From positions 248,001 through 312,000 of the forward strand of contig NZ_JANAIE010000002.1 in the NCBI RefSeq assembly GCF_029664245.1: DNA of 64,000 bases, in the 5' to 3' direction. Position 1 is the stretch's first letter; the number at the start of each line of letters is the position of its first letter. Under the pieces are notes generated by a model, which saw only the letters and a list, made by a program, of their open reading frames with translations, did no database searches and had not been told where the DNA came from. A program made the translations under genes and the position numbers. The stretch is from Profundicola chukchiensis (GTDB lineage: Bacteria; Bacteroidota; Bacteroidia; Flavobacteriales; Weeksellaceae). Positions 45,570 to 55,456 of this stretch are shown here, piece by piece.

Positions 45570-47324
45570 ATGAAAGAGTTGTTAAGTCTTAATAAGTTAA
45601 TTTATAAATATAAGTGGTTACTTTTGTGGGGTGCTATTTTTGTTATTGCTACAAACTTCATCTCGGTTTATGCTATACGTTATATTGGTAAAGCGATTAA
45701 CCTGATTGACGATGCATTCTCCAATACAGGCGAGCCTGCGGGCGTAAAACAACTTTTAATCTATGGTTCTATCATCATAGTTTTACCTATTATCAGTGGA
45801 ATTTTAACTTTCTTTCAAAGACAAACCATTATTGTGGCATCGCGCCATATTGAGTTTGACTTGAAGAATGTTATTTACCAACACTATCAAGAACTAGATA
45901 CATCATTTTATAAGAAAAATAGAACTGGAGACTTAATGAACCGTATCAGCGAGGATGTTGGATATGTTCGTATGTATTTAGGTCCTGGGATTATGTATCC
46001 AATTAACCTTATTTCATTGGCGATTATTTTGATTGTTGAAATGCTTTTCATCAATAAAACATTGACCTTATACACATTAGCTCCATTACCAATTCTTTCT
46101 GTTTTAATTTATTTTATTAGTAGTATTATTAATAGAAAAAGTAGAGAAGTTCAAGAGGAACAGTCGAATTTGTCTTCTTATGTACAAGATATTTTCTCTG
46201 GAATTCGCGTAATTAAGTCATTTAACAAGGAGGAGCAGATTAAAACTGCCTATGCTCAAAATGCTAATAATTATAAACGTAAATCGATTTCATTAGCTAA
46301 TATCCAAGCATTTTTCTTTCCGATGATGCTTTTGGTGATTGGAATTAGTCAGATTTTAATTTTATATGCTGGAGGTGCAGCATATATTAATGGTGAAATT
46401 GAAGAAATTGGTACAGTTGCTCAATTCTTCATGTACTTAAATATGTTGATTTGGCCTTTTGCTTCATTAGGTTGGATTTCTATGGTGGTTCAAAGGGCTG
46501 AAGCATCGATGAAGCGAATCAATGAGTTCTTAAAAGCGACTCCAAGTGTGGTTAACACTGTTACCGAACATACACCGATTGAAGGTGCTATTAGCTTTAA
46601 GGATGTTAGCTTTACCTATGAAAATACGGGTATAAAAGCTTTAAGCAATATTACCTTTGACCTACCTGCTGGTAAGACATTAGCTATCTTGGGTAAAACT
46701 GGTTCTGGAAAAACTACTTTAGCTGAATTAATTGCCAGACTATATGATCCTACAGAAGGTGTGGTTTTAATGGATGGGAAACCTTTAGAAGAATTAAATT
46801 TAAATGATTTAAGAACACAAATTGGTTTTGTACCACAAGAAGCATTTTTATTCTCTGAAACATTAGCCTCTAATATTGCCTTTGCAGCAGATGATGCATC
46901 TAGAGAAGATATCATCAAGTTTGCTAAGAAAGCCGATGTTCACCACAATATTATTGAATTCCAAGAAGGGTATGACACCAAAGTTGGTGAGCGTGGAGTA
47001 ACCTTATCTGGAGGTCAGAAACAAAGAATTTCTATCGCTCGCGCATTGATTAAAGATCCAAGAATCTTGATTTTTGATGATAGTTTATCGGCAGTGGATA
47101 CAGAAACCGAAGAAAATATCCTTCAAAATATTCAGGAAGTTGCTAAACAGAAAACCATTGTGATTATTACCCACAGAGTTTCTTCTGCTAAGCATGCTGA
47201 TAAAATTATTGTACTACGCGAAGGTAGAATTGCTCAAGAAGGAACCCACGAAAGTTTATTAGAACAAGGTGGAGAATATAAAGAGCTGTATGAGATGCAG
47301 CTAAATGAAGATGGTAATAATTAA
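45570..47324 (+). CDS. ABC exporter half-transporter (fused permease and ATPase)
   Basis: The 584-residue protein has an exporter-type membrane domain of six helices (about 1-320) followed by an ATPase domain. Walker A is GKTGSGKTT, the signature is LSGGQKQR, and the Walker B region reads ILIFDDSLSAVD. The catalytic glutamate after Walker B is Asp (DDS instead of DE), which marks degenerate sites of heterodimeric exporters such as the MdlA type. Its partner is not here. An upstream in-frame ATG at 45495 is rejected because it lies before the promoter. Confidence 0.92.
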   Translation: MKELLSLNKLIYKYKWLLLWGAIFVIATNFISVYAIRYIGKAINLIDDAFSNTGEPAGVKQLLIYGSIIIVLPIISGILTFFQRQTIIVASRHIEFDLKNVIYQHYQELDTSFYKKNRTGDLMNRISEDVGYVRMYLGPGIMYPINLISLAIILIVEMLFINKTLTLYTLAPLPILSVLIYFISSIINRKSREVQEEQSNLSSYVQDIFSGIRVIKSFNKEEQIKTAYAQNANNYKRKSISLANIQAFFFPMMLLVIGISQILILYAGGAAYINGEIEEIGTVAQFFMYLNMLIWPFASLGWISMVVQRAEASMKRINEFLKATPSVVNTVTEHTPIEGAISFKDVSFTYENTGIKALSNITFDLPAGKTLAILGKTGSGKTTLAELIARLYDPTEGVVLMDGKPLEELNLNDLRTQIGFVPQEAFLFSETLASNIAFAADDASREDIIKFAKKADVHHNIIEFQEGYDTKVGERGVTLSGGQKQRISIARALIKDPRILIFDDSLSAVDTETEENILQNIQEVAKQKTIVIITHRVSSAKHADKIIVLREGRIAQEGTHESLLEQGGEYKELYEMQLNEDGNN

Positions 47325-47372
47325 TACGAAGAGTAATTCGTTATTAATAATTATAATCCCATTATTTACATT

Positions 47373-47996
47373 TTAATGATCATCCTCTCGTTCGTAATTA
47401 GAAATAAATACTATCAGTTCACCTGATTCGTAATTAATTTCTACTACATCTTCATTGGCGTAATTACGTGTACCCATTCGTTTTCCTAATCTTAAATCTA
47501 AATCCTCAAGTGGAAATTTAAGCCCTTTAGAGTTTACTTTTATTGCTTTATGAAAAGGAACCAAGGAGATAACTCTATTTTTAACACCTTCTAATTCTAT
47601 ACTTTTATCAGCAAAAAAGAAAATAGAATAATCATCATAAAAAGTGATGTTCAATCTATTTTTAAAGTTAAGTGCTGTAGATAAATTTCCTAAAAAATGA
47701 TCGCTCTCCTGCCCAGTAGATCCATAAACATCCACCGAATCATAACCGTGTTCTTCTATGATTTGTAAACTTTTCTCGAAGTCCGTAAAATCCTGATCAG
47801 GCCTTTCTAAAACCTCAACAAATGGAGAAATATCATCAATAGAAACTGAATCAAAATCACCAATCACATAATCTGGTCTGATTTGCTTTCCTAATAAAAA
47901 AGCATATGCACCATCGGTACAATATATCTTTTCGTAATTCGAAATATCAGGTAAGTCCTTTGGCGGCTGACCATTTATAATTAAAAGTGCTTTCAT
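47373..47996 (-). CDS. thiamine pyrophosphokinase
   Basis: The 207-residue protein has the family motifs CTDGAYAFLLG, PDYVIGDFDSV, DQDFTDFEKSL and YGSTGQESDHFLGN, which bind ATP, magnesium and thiamine. It makes thiamine diphosphate. It begins 2 bases after the stop of the cobalamin adenosyltransferase gene, so the two cofactor genes form one transcript. A weak hairpin between it and the ABC gene may terminate both. Confidence 0.93.
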   Translation of the reverse strand: MKALLIINGQPPKDLPDISNYEKIYCTDGAYAFLLGKQIRPDYVIGDFDSVSIDDISPFVEVLERPDQDFTDFEKSLQIIEEHGYDSVDVYGSTGQESDHFLGNLSTALNFKNRLNITFYDDYSIFFFADKSIELEGVKNRVISLVPFHKAIKVNSKGLKFPLEDLDLRLGKRMGTRNYANEDVVEINYESGELIVFISNYEREDDH

Positions 47997-47998
47997 CT

Positions 47999-48568
47999 TT
48001 AATCTTTACTTGGAAGCCATAAAACCTCTGGTTCATTGTCCATTTTAGCCAATACTCTTGCCAAAACAAAAAAGTAATCCGACAAACGGTTCAAGTATTT
48101 TTGCAACTCCTGACGAATTTCTTCGTTCTCAGCCAATGCAACAACAATTCGCTCTGCTCTTCTACAAACCGTTCTAGCTAGGTGCGCCGAAGCTGAAGCC
48201 TTACCACCACCTGGTAGAATAAAATGAGTTAAAGGATCTAGTTGTTTCTCCCATTCATCAATCCAGCTTTCTAAGGTTTCAATATCAGACTCCTGAATCA
48301 TTTGACCAATTCTCGACTTACCATTCGCTAAATATAATTTCTCTTTAGGTGTTGCTAATTCTGAACCTAAAACAAATATATTCTCCTGAATTTTAAGCAA
48401 TTGTTCTTTGACTTGTTCATTGGAGTTATGAGAAGCAATGACACCGACATTCGAGTTTAATTCATCGGTAGTACCATAGGCGTCGATGCGAATGTGAGCT
48501 TTAGAAACCTTGACTCCACCGTATAAAGAAGTAGAACCTTTGTCTCCGGTTTTAGTATATATTTTCAT
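47999..48568 (-). CDS. PduO-type ATP:cob(I)alamin adenosyltransferase
   Basis: The 189-residue helical protein has the PduO signatures YTKTGDKGSTSLYGG at the N-terminus, a mid ILPGGGKASASAHLARTVCRRAER motif split by the PGG turn, and LNRLSDYFFVLAR near the end. It attaches the adenosyl group to reduced cobalamin to make coenzyme B12. Its neighbour in the same transcript is thiamine pyrophosphokinase. Confidence 0.94.
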   Translation of the reverse strand: MKIYTKTGDKGSTSLYGGVKVSKAHIRIDAYGTTDELNSNVGVIASHNSNEQVKEQLLKIQENIFVLGSELATPKEKLYLANGKSRIGQMIQESDIETLESWIDEWEKQLDPLTHFILPGGGKASASAHLARTVCRRAERIVVALAENEEIRQELQKYLNRLSDYFFVLARVLAKMDNEPEVLWLPSKD

Positions 48569-48688
48569 AATTATTCAAATTTATGATAGCATAGATTTAG
48601 ACTAAAATCTAATATCTAGTCTGCTAAAGTTTAAAAATAAGTAATTGAATCTAATTCGCCTAAGTTTTGGCTTTAATTAACCAGAGAT

Positions 48689-49033
48689 TTATAGAGCATT
48701 TAATCTTTTCACGGCAGCGGAAACATGATTATGTATAAAGTCTGATTCTAATTCATCATCCTTTCTAAATCTAAGTAAATGAAAACCTTTGATATCTTTT
48801 GGAACTTTTAAAAGTTCATCCTCATTCAAATCATTCTTGAACCAAACTGAAAACATATCCTTATAAGCTCTAAATCCTAAGATTTGAGTATCGTTTAAAC
48901 TATAAATTGGTTCGCCGTAATCCATATCGCCGTCTAAACCATAAGCTAAGAGAATTTGATGAAGCTGCGTAAGCTCCTCCTCCAAATAAGCATGAGTTTG
49001 GATATAATCCTCTATGGTGATTGGCGTAATCAT
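48689..49033 (-). CDS. DUF1801-family small protein
   Basis: The 114-residue protein has the DUF1801/YdhG-like pattern: an N-terminal helix pair ending LHQILLAYGLDG, then DMDYGEPIYSLNDTQILGFRAYKDMFSVWF and a later GFHLLRFRKDDEL, all short beta segments. No enzyme activity is established for the family. It lies 8 bases downstream of lptB and is probably in its transcript. Confidence 0.8.
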   Translation of the reverse strand: MITPITIEDYIQTHAYLEEELTQLHQILLAYGLDGDMDYGEPIYSLNDTQILGFRAYKDMFSVWFKNDLNEDELLKVPKDIKGFHLLRFRKDDELESDFIHNHVSAAVKRLNAL

Positions 49034-49041
49034 TGGCGATT

Positions 49042-49785
49042 TTAATATTTTTCGAACCTAAAGTTCTCTCCTAAATAAACCTGACGAACCACTGGGTCAT
49101 CTGCTAATTCTTCTGGCGTACCTTCTTTTAGTATCTTGCCTTCGAACATAATATAGGTCTTATCCGTAATCGCCAAAGTCTGCTGTACGTTGTGGTCGGT
49201 GATTAAAATCCCAATATTTCTTTTCACAAGAGAACGAACAATTTTCTGAATATCCTCCACAGCAATCGGGTCAACTCCTGCAAAAGGCTCATCTAGTAAA
49301 ATGAATTTTGGATCAACGGCTAAAGCTCTCGCAATTTCGGTCCTACGTCTTTCTCCCCCCGAAAGTAAGTCACCTCGGTTGGTTCTTACATGTTCTAAAC
49401 TAAATTCTTCTATAAGAGAGTCTCTTCGAATTCTACGTTCCTTTTTTGATAATTTAGTCATCTCGAGCACCGCCATAATATTATCTTCTACAGATAATTT
49501 TCTAAAAATAGATGCTTCTTGCGCTAAATATCCAATCCCTTTTTGCGCACGTTTGTACATGGCATTTTTGGTGATGTCATCTTTGTCTAGATAAACCTTA
49601 CCAACTGTTGGCTTCACCAAACCTACAATCATATAGAATGTCGTCGTTTTCCCAGCTCCATTGGGCCCGAGAAGACCGATAATCTGACCTTGCTCTACCT
49701 CAATAGAAACGTCTTTTACAACACGTTTCTTTCCATACATTTTAACTAGGTTTTCACCTCTTAGAGTCAGTTTTTCTTGCGACAT
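49042..49785 (-). CDS. lptB: LPS export ABC transporter ATPase LptB
   Basis: The 247-residue ATPase has Walker [10 protein letters not shown], signature [15 protein letters not shown], Walker [14 protein letters not shown] and the switch His in [10 protein letters not shown]. It powers the LptF/LptG permease; an lptG-like gene lies at 41.6 kb, unlinked. Length and motifs are normal. Confidence 0.94.
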   Translation of the reverse strand: MSQEKLTLRGENLVKMYGKKRVVKDVSIEVEQGQIIGLLGPNGAGKTTTFYMIVGLVKPTVGKVYLDKDDITKNAMYKRAQKGIGYLAQEASIFRKLSVEDNIMAVLEMTKLSKKERRIRRDSLIEEFSLEHVRTNRGDLLSGGERRRTEIARALAVDPKFILLDEPFAGVDPIAVEDIQKIVRSLVKRNIGILITDHNVQQTLAITDKTYIMFEGKILKEGTPEELADDPVVRQVYLGENFRFEKY

Positions 49786-49839
49786 TCTATATGTGTTAAT
49801 TGCTATTTAATTTTAATAATAAACTTAATAAAAGCTGAT

Positions 49840-50823
49840 TTATTCTTCAATAAATCCTTGCTCTGCCATCCATTTATCATTAAAAAACTTACCTACATAT
49901 CTTGTACCAGAATCATGGAATAATACTACCACAACATCGTCTGGACCAAATTCATCTTTTAATTGTAATAATCCTTTAATGGCTGCTCCAGCAGAATTAC
50001 CCATAAACAGCCCTTCTTCAATCGCCAATTTTCTGGTATAAATTGCGGCATCCTTGTCCGTAACTTTTTCAAACCCGTCAATTACATCAAAATTTACGTT
50101 TTTAGGTAAGATATCCTCGCCAATTCCTTCTGTAATATAAGGATAAATTTCGTTTTCGTCGAAGATTCCTGTCTCGTGATATTTCTTAAAAACCGAGCCA
50201 TAGGTATCAATTCCCCAAATCTTGATATTAGGATTTTGCTCTTTTAAATATTTTCCTACCCCTGAAATTGTTCCACCCGTTCCAACACCTACCACAAAAT
50301 GGGTAATCTTTCCATCGGTTTGTTCCCAGATTTCTGGTCCTGTACTTTCGTAATGCGCTTTCGCATTCGAAGGATTATCATATTGATTTACATACCATGC
50401 ATTCGGCGTTTCTTCGGCCAATCTTTTAGAAACAGAATAATAAGAACGTGGGTCTTCAGGTTCCACTGCCGTTGGACAAACTACCACCTCTGCCCCCACA
50501 GCACGCAAAATATCAATTTTCTCCTGCGATTGTTTGTCAGCGATGACACAAATTAATTTATATCCTTTCACAATGGCGGCCAATGCCAGCCCCATTCCCG
50601 TATTTCCGGAAGTACCTTCTATAATGGTTCCTCCAGGTTTTAACAAGCCTTGCGCTTCAGCATCTTCAATCATTTTAACGGCCATTCTATCTTTTACAGA
50701 ATTTCCTGGATTAAAGGTTTCAACCTTAGCAAGACAAAGACTTGGTAAATCTTTAGTTATCTTATTTAGTTTAACCAAAGGCGTGTTACCAATAGTTTCT
50801 AATATATTTTCGGCGTATTGCAT
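49840..50823 (-). CDS. PLP-dependent cysteine synthase/cystathionine beta-synthase family enzyme
   Basis: The 327-residue enzyme has the PLP lysine in NPGNSVKDRMA, the EGTSGNTGMGLAL loop and the phosphate cup VGVGTGGTISGVGKYLK, plus the late FMGNSAGAA. The EGTSGNTG form and the segment around ESTGPEIWEQTDG are closer to catalytic cores of cystathionine beta-synthase than to classical CysK. It lacks CBS regulatory domains. It may make cysteine or cystathionine; sequence alone does not decide. Confidence 0.9.
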   Translation of the reverse strand: MQYAENILETIGNTPLVKLNKITKDLPSLCLAKVETFNPGNSVKDRMAVKMIEDAEAQGLLKPGGTIIEGTSGNTGMGLALAAIVKGYKLICVIADKQSQEKIDILRAVGAEVVVCPTAVEPEDPRSYYSVSKRLAEETPNAWYVNQYDNPSNAKAHYESTGPEIWEQTDGKITHFVVGVGTGGTISGVGKYLKEQNPNIKIWGIDTYGSVFKKYHETGIFDENEIYPYITEGIGEDILPKNVNFDVIDGFEKVTDKDAAIYTRKLAIEEGLFMGNSAGAAIKGLLQLKDEFGPDDVVVVLFHDSGTRYVGKFFNDKWMAEQGFIEE

Positions 50824-51007
50824 AATCTTAATTATGCTGCAAATTTAATTTAAATTAACAGACTGCAATAATTATAATTGAAATAGAGATTTGACCTTCT
50901 ATCTTTTTTACATCTAATTCTAGATTAAAGGTATTTCCACTAAAATGAGCATAATTAATTTACAACAAAGCAAAATCTGATTATTTAGATTTAAAAATTT
51001 AATATTC

Positions 51008-51015
51008 TATCTTTG
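51008..51015 (+). promoter_or_regulatory. -7 promoter box (TATCTTTG) for the GDPD-bshC unit
   Basis: Exact TAnnTTTG match 19 bases before the ATG at 51035. No clear -33 element. Confidence 0.55.
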
Positions 51016-51034
51016 TTTGCTAAGTCAAAATGAT

Positions 51035-51901
51035 ATGAATTTTAAAGCTTTCCATCTCTTACTATTGATTTTCGTATTGTTTTCATGTAAAAATGCTCCA
51101 GAAAATTACTTAGAGACAAATACACAAACTGCTCAAGAAGATTATTTTCACACCACTACCGAAACATTGGTTTCAGCGCACCGTGGTGGAAGTGGCATTA
51201 AAAACTATCCTGAAAACGCTTTAGAAACGATTCAATATTTACACAAACAAGGTATAAGTGTTTTTGAAATTGATTTATTTCAAACCTCAGATAGAGAGAT
51301 TATGTTATTTCATGATAATCACTTGGAAAGAACAACCACTGGAAATGGTTCTTTGAAAGGAAAATCTGCATCAGATTTATTAAAATTGAACTTAGTAGAT
51401 GATTTTGGGAATGAAACTTCCTATAAAATTCCTTATTTAAAAGATGTTTTAGCTTGGGCAAAGGGGAAAAACGCCTATTTAATGCTGGATTTTAAAGATA
51501 GCGCCAAATATGAAGATGTCATTGATTTAGTTCGAGAGATGGATATGCAAGACCAATGTGTATTGATTAGTTACAGCACAGGCCAAGCGAAGAAACAACA
51601 TCGATTAGCTCCAGAAATGATGATTTCGGTTTCGGCAAGAAACGAAAAAGAGTTAAATTGGATTTTAGAAACAGAAATACCGACGGACAAAATGATTGCC
51701 TTTACAGGTACTAAACTTTCTCCGCCAGCTTTATATAAGAGATTAAATGAATTAAAAATTCCTGCTATCTTGGGAACTTTAGGTAACTTAGACGGAAGAG
51801 CAGCAGCTAATAAAGAGCATTTATATAAAGAATGGGCAGATATGGGGGTTCAAATTATCGCCACCGATCGTCCGTTGGATGCTTACAAAGCCTTGAAGTA
51901 A
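51035..51901 (+). CDS. glycerophosphodiester phosphodiesterase lipoprotein
   Basis: The protein has 288 residues from this ATG; an alternative start 18 bases upstream is less likely because it precedes the expected transcript start. It has a lipoprotein signal (lipobox LFSC). The GDPD core shows SAHRGGSGIKNYPENALE, EIDLFQTSD and MLFHDNHLERTTTG, with the catalytic His pair and metal Glu/Asp. It hydrolyses glycerophosphodiesters outside the inner membrane. bshC follows after 4 bases. Confidence 0.92.
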   Translation: MNFKAFHLLLLIFVLFSCKNAPENYLETNTQTAQEDYFHTTTETLVSAHRGGSGIKNYPENALETIQYLHKQGISVFEIDLFQTSDREIMLFHDNHLERTTTGNGSLKGKSASDLLKLNLVDDFGNETSYKIPYLKDVLAWAKGKNAYLMLDFKDSAKYEDVIDLVREMDMQDQCVLISYSTGQAKKQHRLAPEMMISVSARNEKELNWILETEIPTDKMIAFTGTKLSPPALYKRLNELKIPAILGTLGNLDGRAAANKEHLYKEWADMGVQIIATDRPLDAYKALK

Positions 51902-51905
51902 TTTT

Positions 51906-53498
51906 ATGATAAAAATAGATTTCGAACATACGGGAGTTTCAGCTTTAATTAAGGATTATTTAAAGCAAAAAGAGGTTTTAAAACCTTTTTATTCCTTATT
52001 TCCAACGGAAGAAAACTATGCTATTCAAGCCGACAAAAAACTGAAAGAATATCAGCATAGAGATGTGCTTCATTCAGTATTAAGTCAACAAATGGATAGA
52101 CTTGAATTAAGTGAAAAACAACAAGAAAATTTAGCTTTACTCAAGGACAGCAATACAGCAACTGTAACCACTGGGCATCAGTTGAATTTACTCACCGGGC
52201 CTTTATACTTTATTTATAAGATTCTTCATGTTGTCAAAATTTGTGAGGATTTAAATCAAAAAGATTCTAAAATCAATTATGTTCCCATTTATTGGATGGC
52301 GACAGAAGATCATGACTTTGATGAAATCAATCATTTTTATGATTATCGTGGCAAAGTTGAATATAATGCAGAAAACGGTGGTTTCGTAGGCGATATTTCA
52401 ACTAAAAGCACAGAAGAAAGTTTACAGAAATTTATTGATTCATTCGGAGATTCAGCTTTTGAAAATAAATTAAAGGAAATCATTCAAACAGCTTATTTCC
52501 AACAGCACGACTTAGCGACAGCTACAAGAATTTTGGTGCATGAGCTATTAGGCGATTATGGAATCTTGATTTTAGATGCTAATGACGCTGAACTTAAAAA
52601 ATGTATGATTCCTTATTTTGAAAAGGAATTATTTAACAATGAAGCTCAAAACTTTGTTCAACAGACCAATGAAGCTTTAAGTTCTTATAAAAATCAAGCC
52701 TACGCGAGAGAAATCAATCTCTTCTATTTAGAAAATAATCAGCGCGAACGCATCGAAAAAACAGCTCATGGTTTTACTTTGGTTGATTCACTAAAGGAAT
52801 TTAGCCCAGAAGAATTTAAACAAGAATTACATTCGCATCCTGAGAAATTCAGTCCAAATGTAATTTTAAGACCCATGTATCAAGAAGTAATTTTACCAAA
52901 TGTCGCCTATATTGGTGGCGGAGGTGAAATCGCTTATTGGCTACAATTAAAATCAGCATTTGAAAATTATGGAATTCTATTCCCGATGTTGGTAGTTAGA
53001 AATTCTATGCTTTTGGTTCCAAATGCGTACAAGCATAAGGCAGAAAAATATGATTTACTGTCAGAAAAAATGTTTGTTACCGCTTCTAGCTTTAAAAATA
53101 AATTCACTGAACATCAATCTGATTTATTTAAGGAATTAGAAGATGTGAAATTAAGTTTAGAAAAGAATTTCGAAAGCTTAGAGGAATTAGCAGAAAAAAC
53201 AACTTCATCTTTTGGCTCGATGGTTGAAGCACAAATGAAAAAGCAAATGAAAGGCTATGATAGTATGCACAAGCGATTATTAAAAGCTGAGAAAAAGCGC
53301 TTTGAAACAGAAATCAAAAAAATCGATGAGGTTTATGACTTCTTCTTCCCAAGAAACAATTGGCAGGAACGCGTTATCAACTTTAGCGAATTTTATACAA
53401 AAAACGGACAAGATCTATTTTCGAAAATATACGATGGCTTAGATGCCTTCAATTCAAGCTTCAATATTGTAATTTTGGATAGTATAGCGAAAAAATAA
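51906..53498 (+). CDS. bshC: bacillithiol biosynthesis cysteine-adding enzyme BshC
   Basis: The 530-residue protein has the BshC pattern TVTTGHQLNLLTGPLYFIYK, PIYWMATEDHDFDEI and a later YIGGGGEIAYWLQLK. It joins cysteine to glucosaminyl malate to give bacillithiol, the main low-molecular-weight thiol of many Bacteroidota. A coiled coil (about 400-460) is normal for the family. bshA and bshB are not in the window. It shares a transcript with the GDPD gene. Confidence 0.94.
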   Translation: MIKIDFEHTGVSALIKDYLKQKEVLKPFYSLFPTEENYAIQADKKLKEYQHRDVLHSVLSQQMDRLELSEKQQENLALLKDSNTATVTTGHQLNLLTGPLYFIYKILHVVKICEDLNQKDSKINYVPIYWMATEDHDFDEINHFYDYRGKVEYNAENGGFVGDISTKSTEESLQKFIDSFGDSAFENKLKEIIQTAYFQQHDLATATRILVHELLGDYGILILDANDAELKKCMIPYFEKELFNNEAQNFVQQTNEALSSYKNQAYAREINLFYLENNQRERIEKTAHGFTLVDSLKEFSPEEFKQELHSHPEKFSPNVILRPMYQEVILPNVAYIGGGGEIAYWLQLKSAFENYGILFPMLVVRNSMLLVPNAYKHKAEKYDLLSEKMFVTASSFKNKFTEHQSDLFKELEDVKLSLEKNFESLEELAEKTTSSFGSMVEAQMKKQMKGYDSMHKRLLKAEKKRFETEIKKIDEVYDFFFPRNNWQERVINFSEFYTKNGQDLFSKIYDGLDAFNSSFNIVILDSIAKK

Positions 53499-53501
53499 TT
53501 G

Positions 53502-53509
53502 TATTTTTG
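53502..53509 (+). promoter_or_regulatory. -7 promoter box (TATTTTTG) for the LysM-PBP1 gene
   Basis: Exact TAnnTTTG match 19 bases before the ATG at 53529. A TTTG at 53474-53477 is 24 bases upstream, somewhat far for -33. Confidence 0.55.
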
Positions 53510-53528
53510 TCAAAAATCTAGACATCGC

Positions 53529-55430
53529 ATGAAAAAAATATTCGTTTCCATAAGCTTGTTTATGACCTTTTTAGCCTATGCCCAAGTTACAAAGCATACG
53601 GTAGAGGCTCAAGAAACAGTATACGGGATTTCAACGCAATACGGCATTAGTCAAGAACAACTAAAGAATGCTAATCCTTTTTTAAAAGAAAGAGGATTGC
53701 AAATTGGTGATGTATTAACAATTCCTGGACAACAAGGCGCAGAAGAAAGTAGCCTCCCAGAAGGTACAGTGGCTGATTACGAGGATAAAGAGTTTTATTA
53801 TCGTGTGATCCAACCGAAGCAAACTTTATATTCACTTTCTAAGGAATATGGAGTTTCTCAAGAGACGATTACTAGCTTAAACCCTTTTATTAAAGAAAGA
53901 GGTTTACAATATAAAGATGTCGTAAGGATACCTAAAAAACAAGCGCAGACCGAGCAAGCAGAACAAGAAGTTCAGGTTCCAGAAGGTATGCACTTAGTAA
54001 AAGCTGGAGAAACAGTTTATTCTATTTCTCAAGTCTACAATTTAGAGATGTCTGATATTTATGCTGCGAATAGAAACCTACAAACAGAAGGTTTAAAGAA
54101 AGGTGAATTCATTAAAATCCCTACTAAGAAATCAGTTTCAATCCCAGAAGGAAAAACTTATTTTGAGCACGAAGTTGTAAAAGATGAAACTGTATTTTCA
54201 TTATTACGTAGATATGACGTAAGTCTAGACGAATTAATCGCCTTGAATCCAGACTTGGAAAATGGTTTACAGAAAGGAATGACGCTAAAAGTGCCATTAA
54301 AGAAAGGAGCTAAATTAGAAGAAGCACCAAAATTAGTGGAAACTTCAGGAGCCAACTTTTCAGACAATGAAATTAACATTGTATGGATGATGCCATTCTT
54401 TTTAGATACACCTAAATCAAATGCAGGCGAAAGACAAGTTGCACAAGACTTCTACATGGGTGCACAAGTAGCTTTAGAGCAGTTAATTAAATCTGGTAAG
54501 AAAGTAAACGTTGAGGTGATCGATATTCAAAGAGACAAAGACGCTTTAGATAAATTCCTTGACACCCCAGATTTCAGTAAATATGATGCGATTGTAGGAC
54601 CATTCTTTGAAGAAATGATTGCGCATGTAGCTGTGAAATTAGAAAGAACAGATGTTCCAATTTTCTCTCCTTTAATCAATTCTGAAAGCTTAGAGGCTTA
54701 TAAGAATGTTTACTTAGCAACTCCAAGAGATGAGTTTGCTGCTGATTTGATTGTTGAGGAAATGGCTAATGCTTATAATGGTAAACAAGAAGTTAAAATC
54801 TTGACCAATTCTAAGGATGAGAACATCGCTAATTATGTTAAAAGCAAGTTCACCCAAAGATTTGGTGATGCTAAAATTACGATTACTAAGAATCCAAACG
54901 ACTTGAAATTAGTTGAACATAAAACTATTACTCAAGACGCAGAAGGAAACGATGTTGAGAATATTACATACGAACCTATCTTAGCTGTATTAGCAGCCGA
55001 TAACAACAAATTAGGAGATCAGTTCGTAAAAGTAATTACAGAACAAGACGCAGCCTCAATCAATGGATATAGTCTTTATTTTGTTCCAGCATTAGATGTA
55101 TTCGATGGAAATAATGTGAATAACATTAAAGCTTTAAAAGAAATGGGCTTTGCATACACAGCTACTCGATTGGTAAATACTTTCGGAGAGAATGAGAAGC
55201 AAATTATTGCTAATTTCCAAGATAAATATTGTTCTGTTCCAAATAAATATATGTCTATCGGATATGATATCGTTTATGATGTGGTAGATAGAATGGATAA
55301 GAGTGGTAAAATCTCTGCCTTTGATGCTAAGAGATCTGAAACACGTTTATCTACTAAATTTGGATACGACAAAGTTGATAATGGCGAAGCTAAAATCAAC
55401 AAAGAATTAAGAATCATTAGATTAAATTAA
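53529..55430 (+). CDS. exported protein with four LysM repeats and a PBP1-type ligand-binding domain
   Basis: The protein has 633 residues. A signal peptide (1-19, ending AYAQ) is followed by four LysM repeats of about 45 residues (about 20-65, 85-135, 155-200, 210-260), each with the ETVYGIS- or QTLYSLS-like start and a DVLTIP-like end. From about 275 comes a periplasmic-binding-protein type 1 fold (NIVWMMPFFLD, YDAIVGPFFEE). LysM binds peptidoglycan; the PBP1 part probably binds an unknown ligand. A longer in-frame start 30 bases upstream overlaps the promoter. Confidence 0.92.
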   Translation: MKKIFVSISLFMTFLAYAQVTKHTVEAQETVYGISTQYGISQEQLKNANPFLKERGLQIGDVLTIPGQQGAEESSLPEGTVADYEDKEFYYRVIQPKQTLYSLSKEYGVSQETITSLNPFIKERGLQYKDVVRIPKKQAQTEQAEQEVQVPEGMHLVKAGETVYSISQVYNLEMSDIYAANRNLQTEGLKKGEFIKIPTKKSVSIPEGKTYFEHEVVKDETVFSLLRRYDVSLDELIALNPDLENGLQKGMTLKVPLKKGAKLEEAPKLVETSGANFSDNEINIVWMMPFFLDTPKSNAGERQVAQDFYMGAQVALEQLIKSGKKVNVEVIDIQRDKDALDKFLDTPDFSKYDAIVGPFFEEMIAHVAVKLERTDVPIFSPLINSESLEAYKNVYLATPRDEFAADLIVEEMANAYNGKQEVKILTNSKDENIANYVKSKFTQRFGDAKITITKNPNDLKLVEHKTITQDAEGNDVENITYEPILAVLAADNNKLGDQFVKVITEQDAASINGYSLYFVPALDVFDGNNVNNIKALKEMGFAYTATRLVNTFGENEKQIIANFQDKYCSVPNKYMSIGYDIVYDVVDRMDKSGKISAFDAKRSETRLSTKFGYDKVDNGEAKINKELRIIRLN

Positions 55431-55456
55431 TAATCATCTTTTCATAAAAATATTAT

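Noticed and set aside
47373-48568. TPP or cobalamin riboswitch near the cofactor genes
   Set aside because: I looked for the conserved cores around 48569-48688 and saw none.
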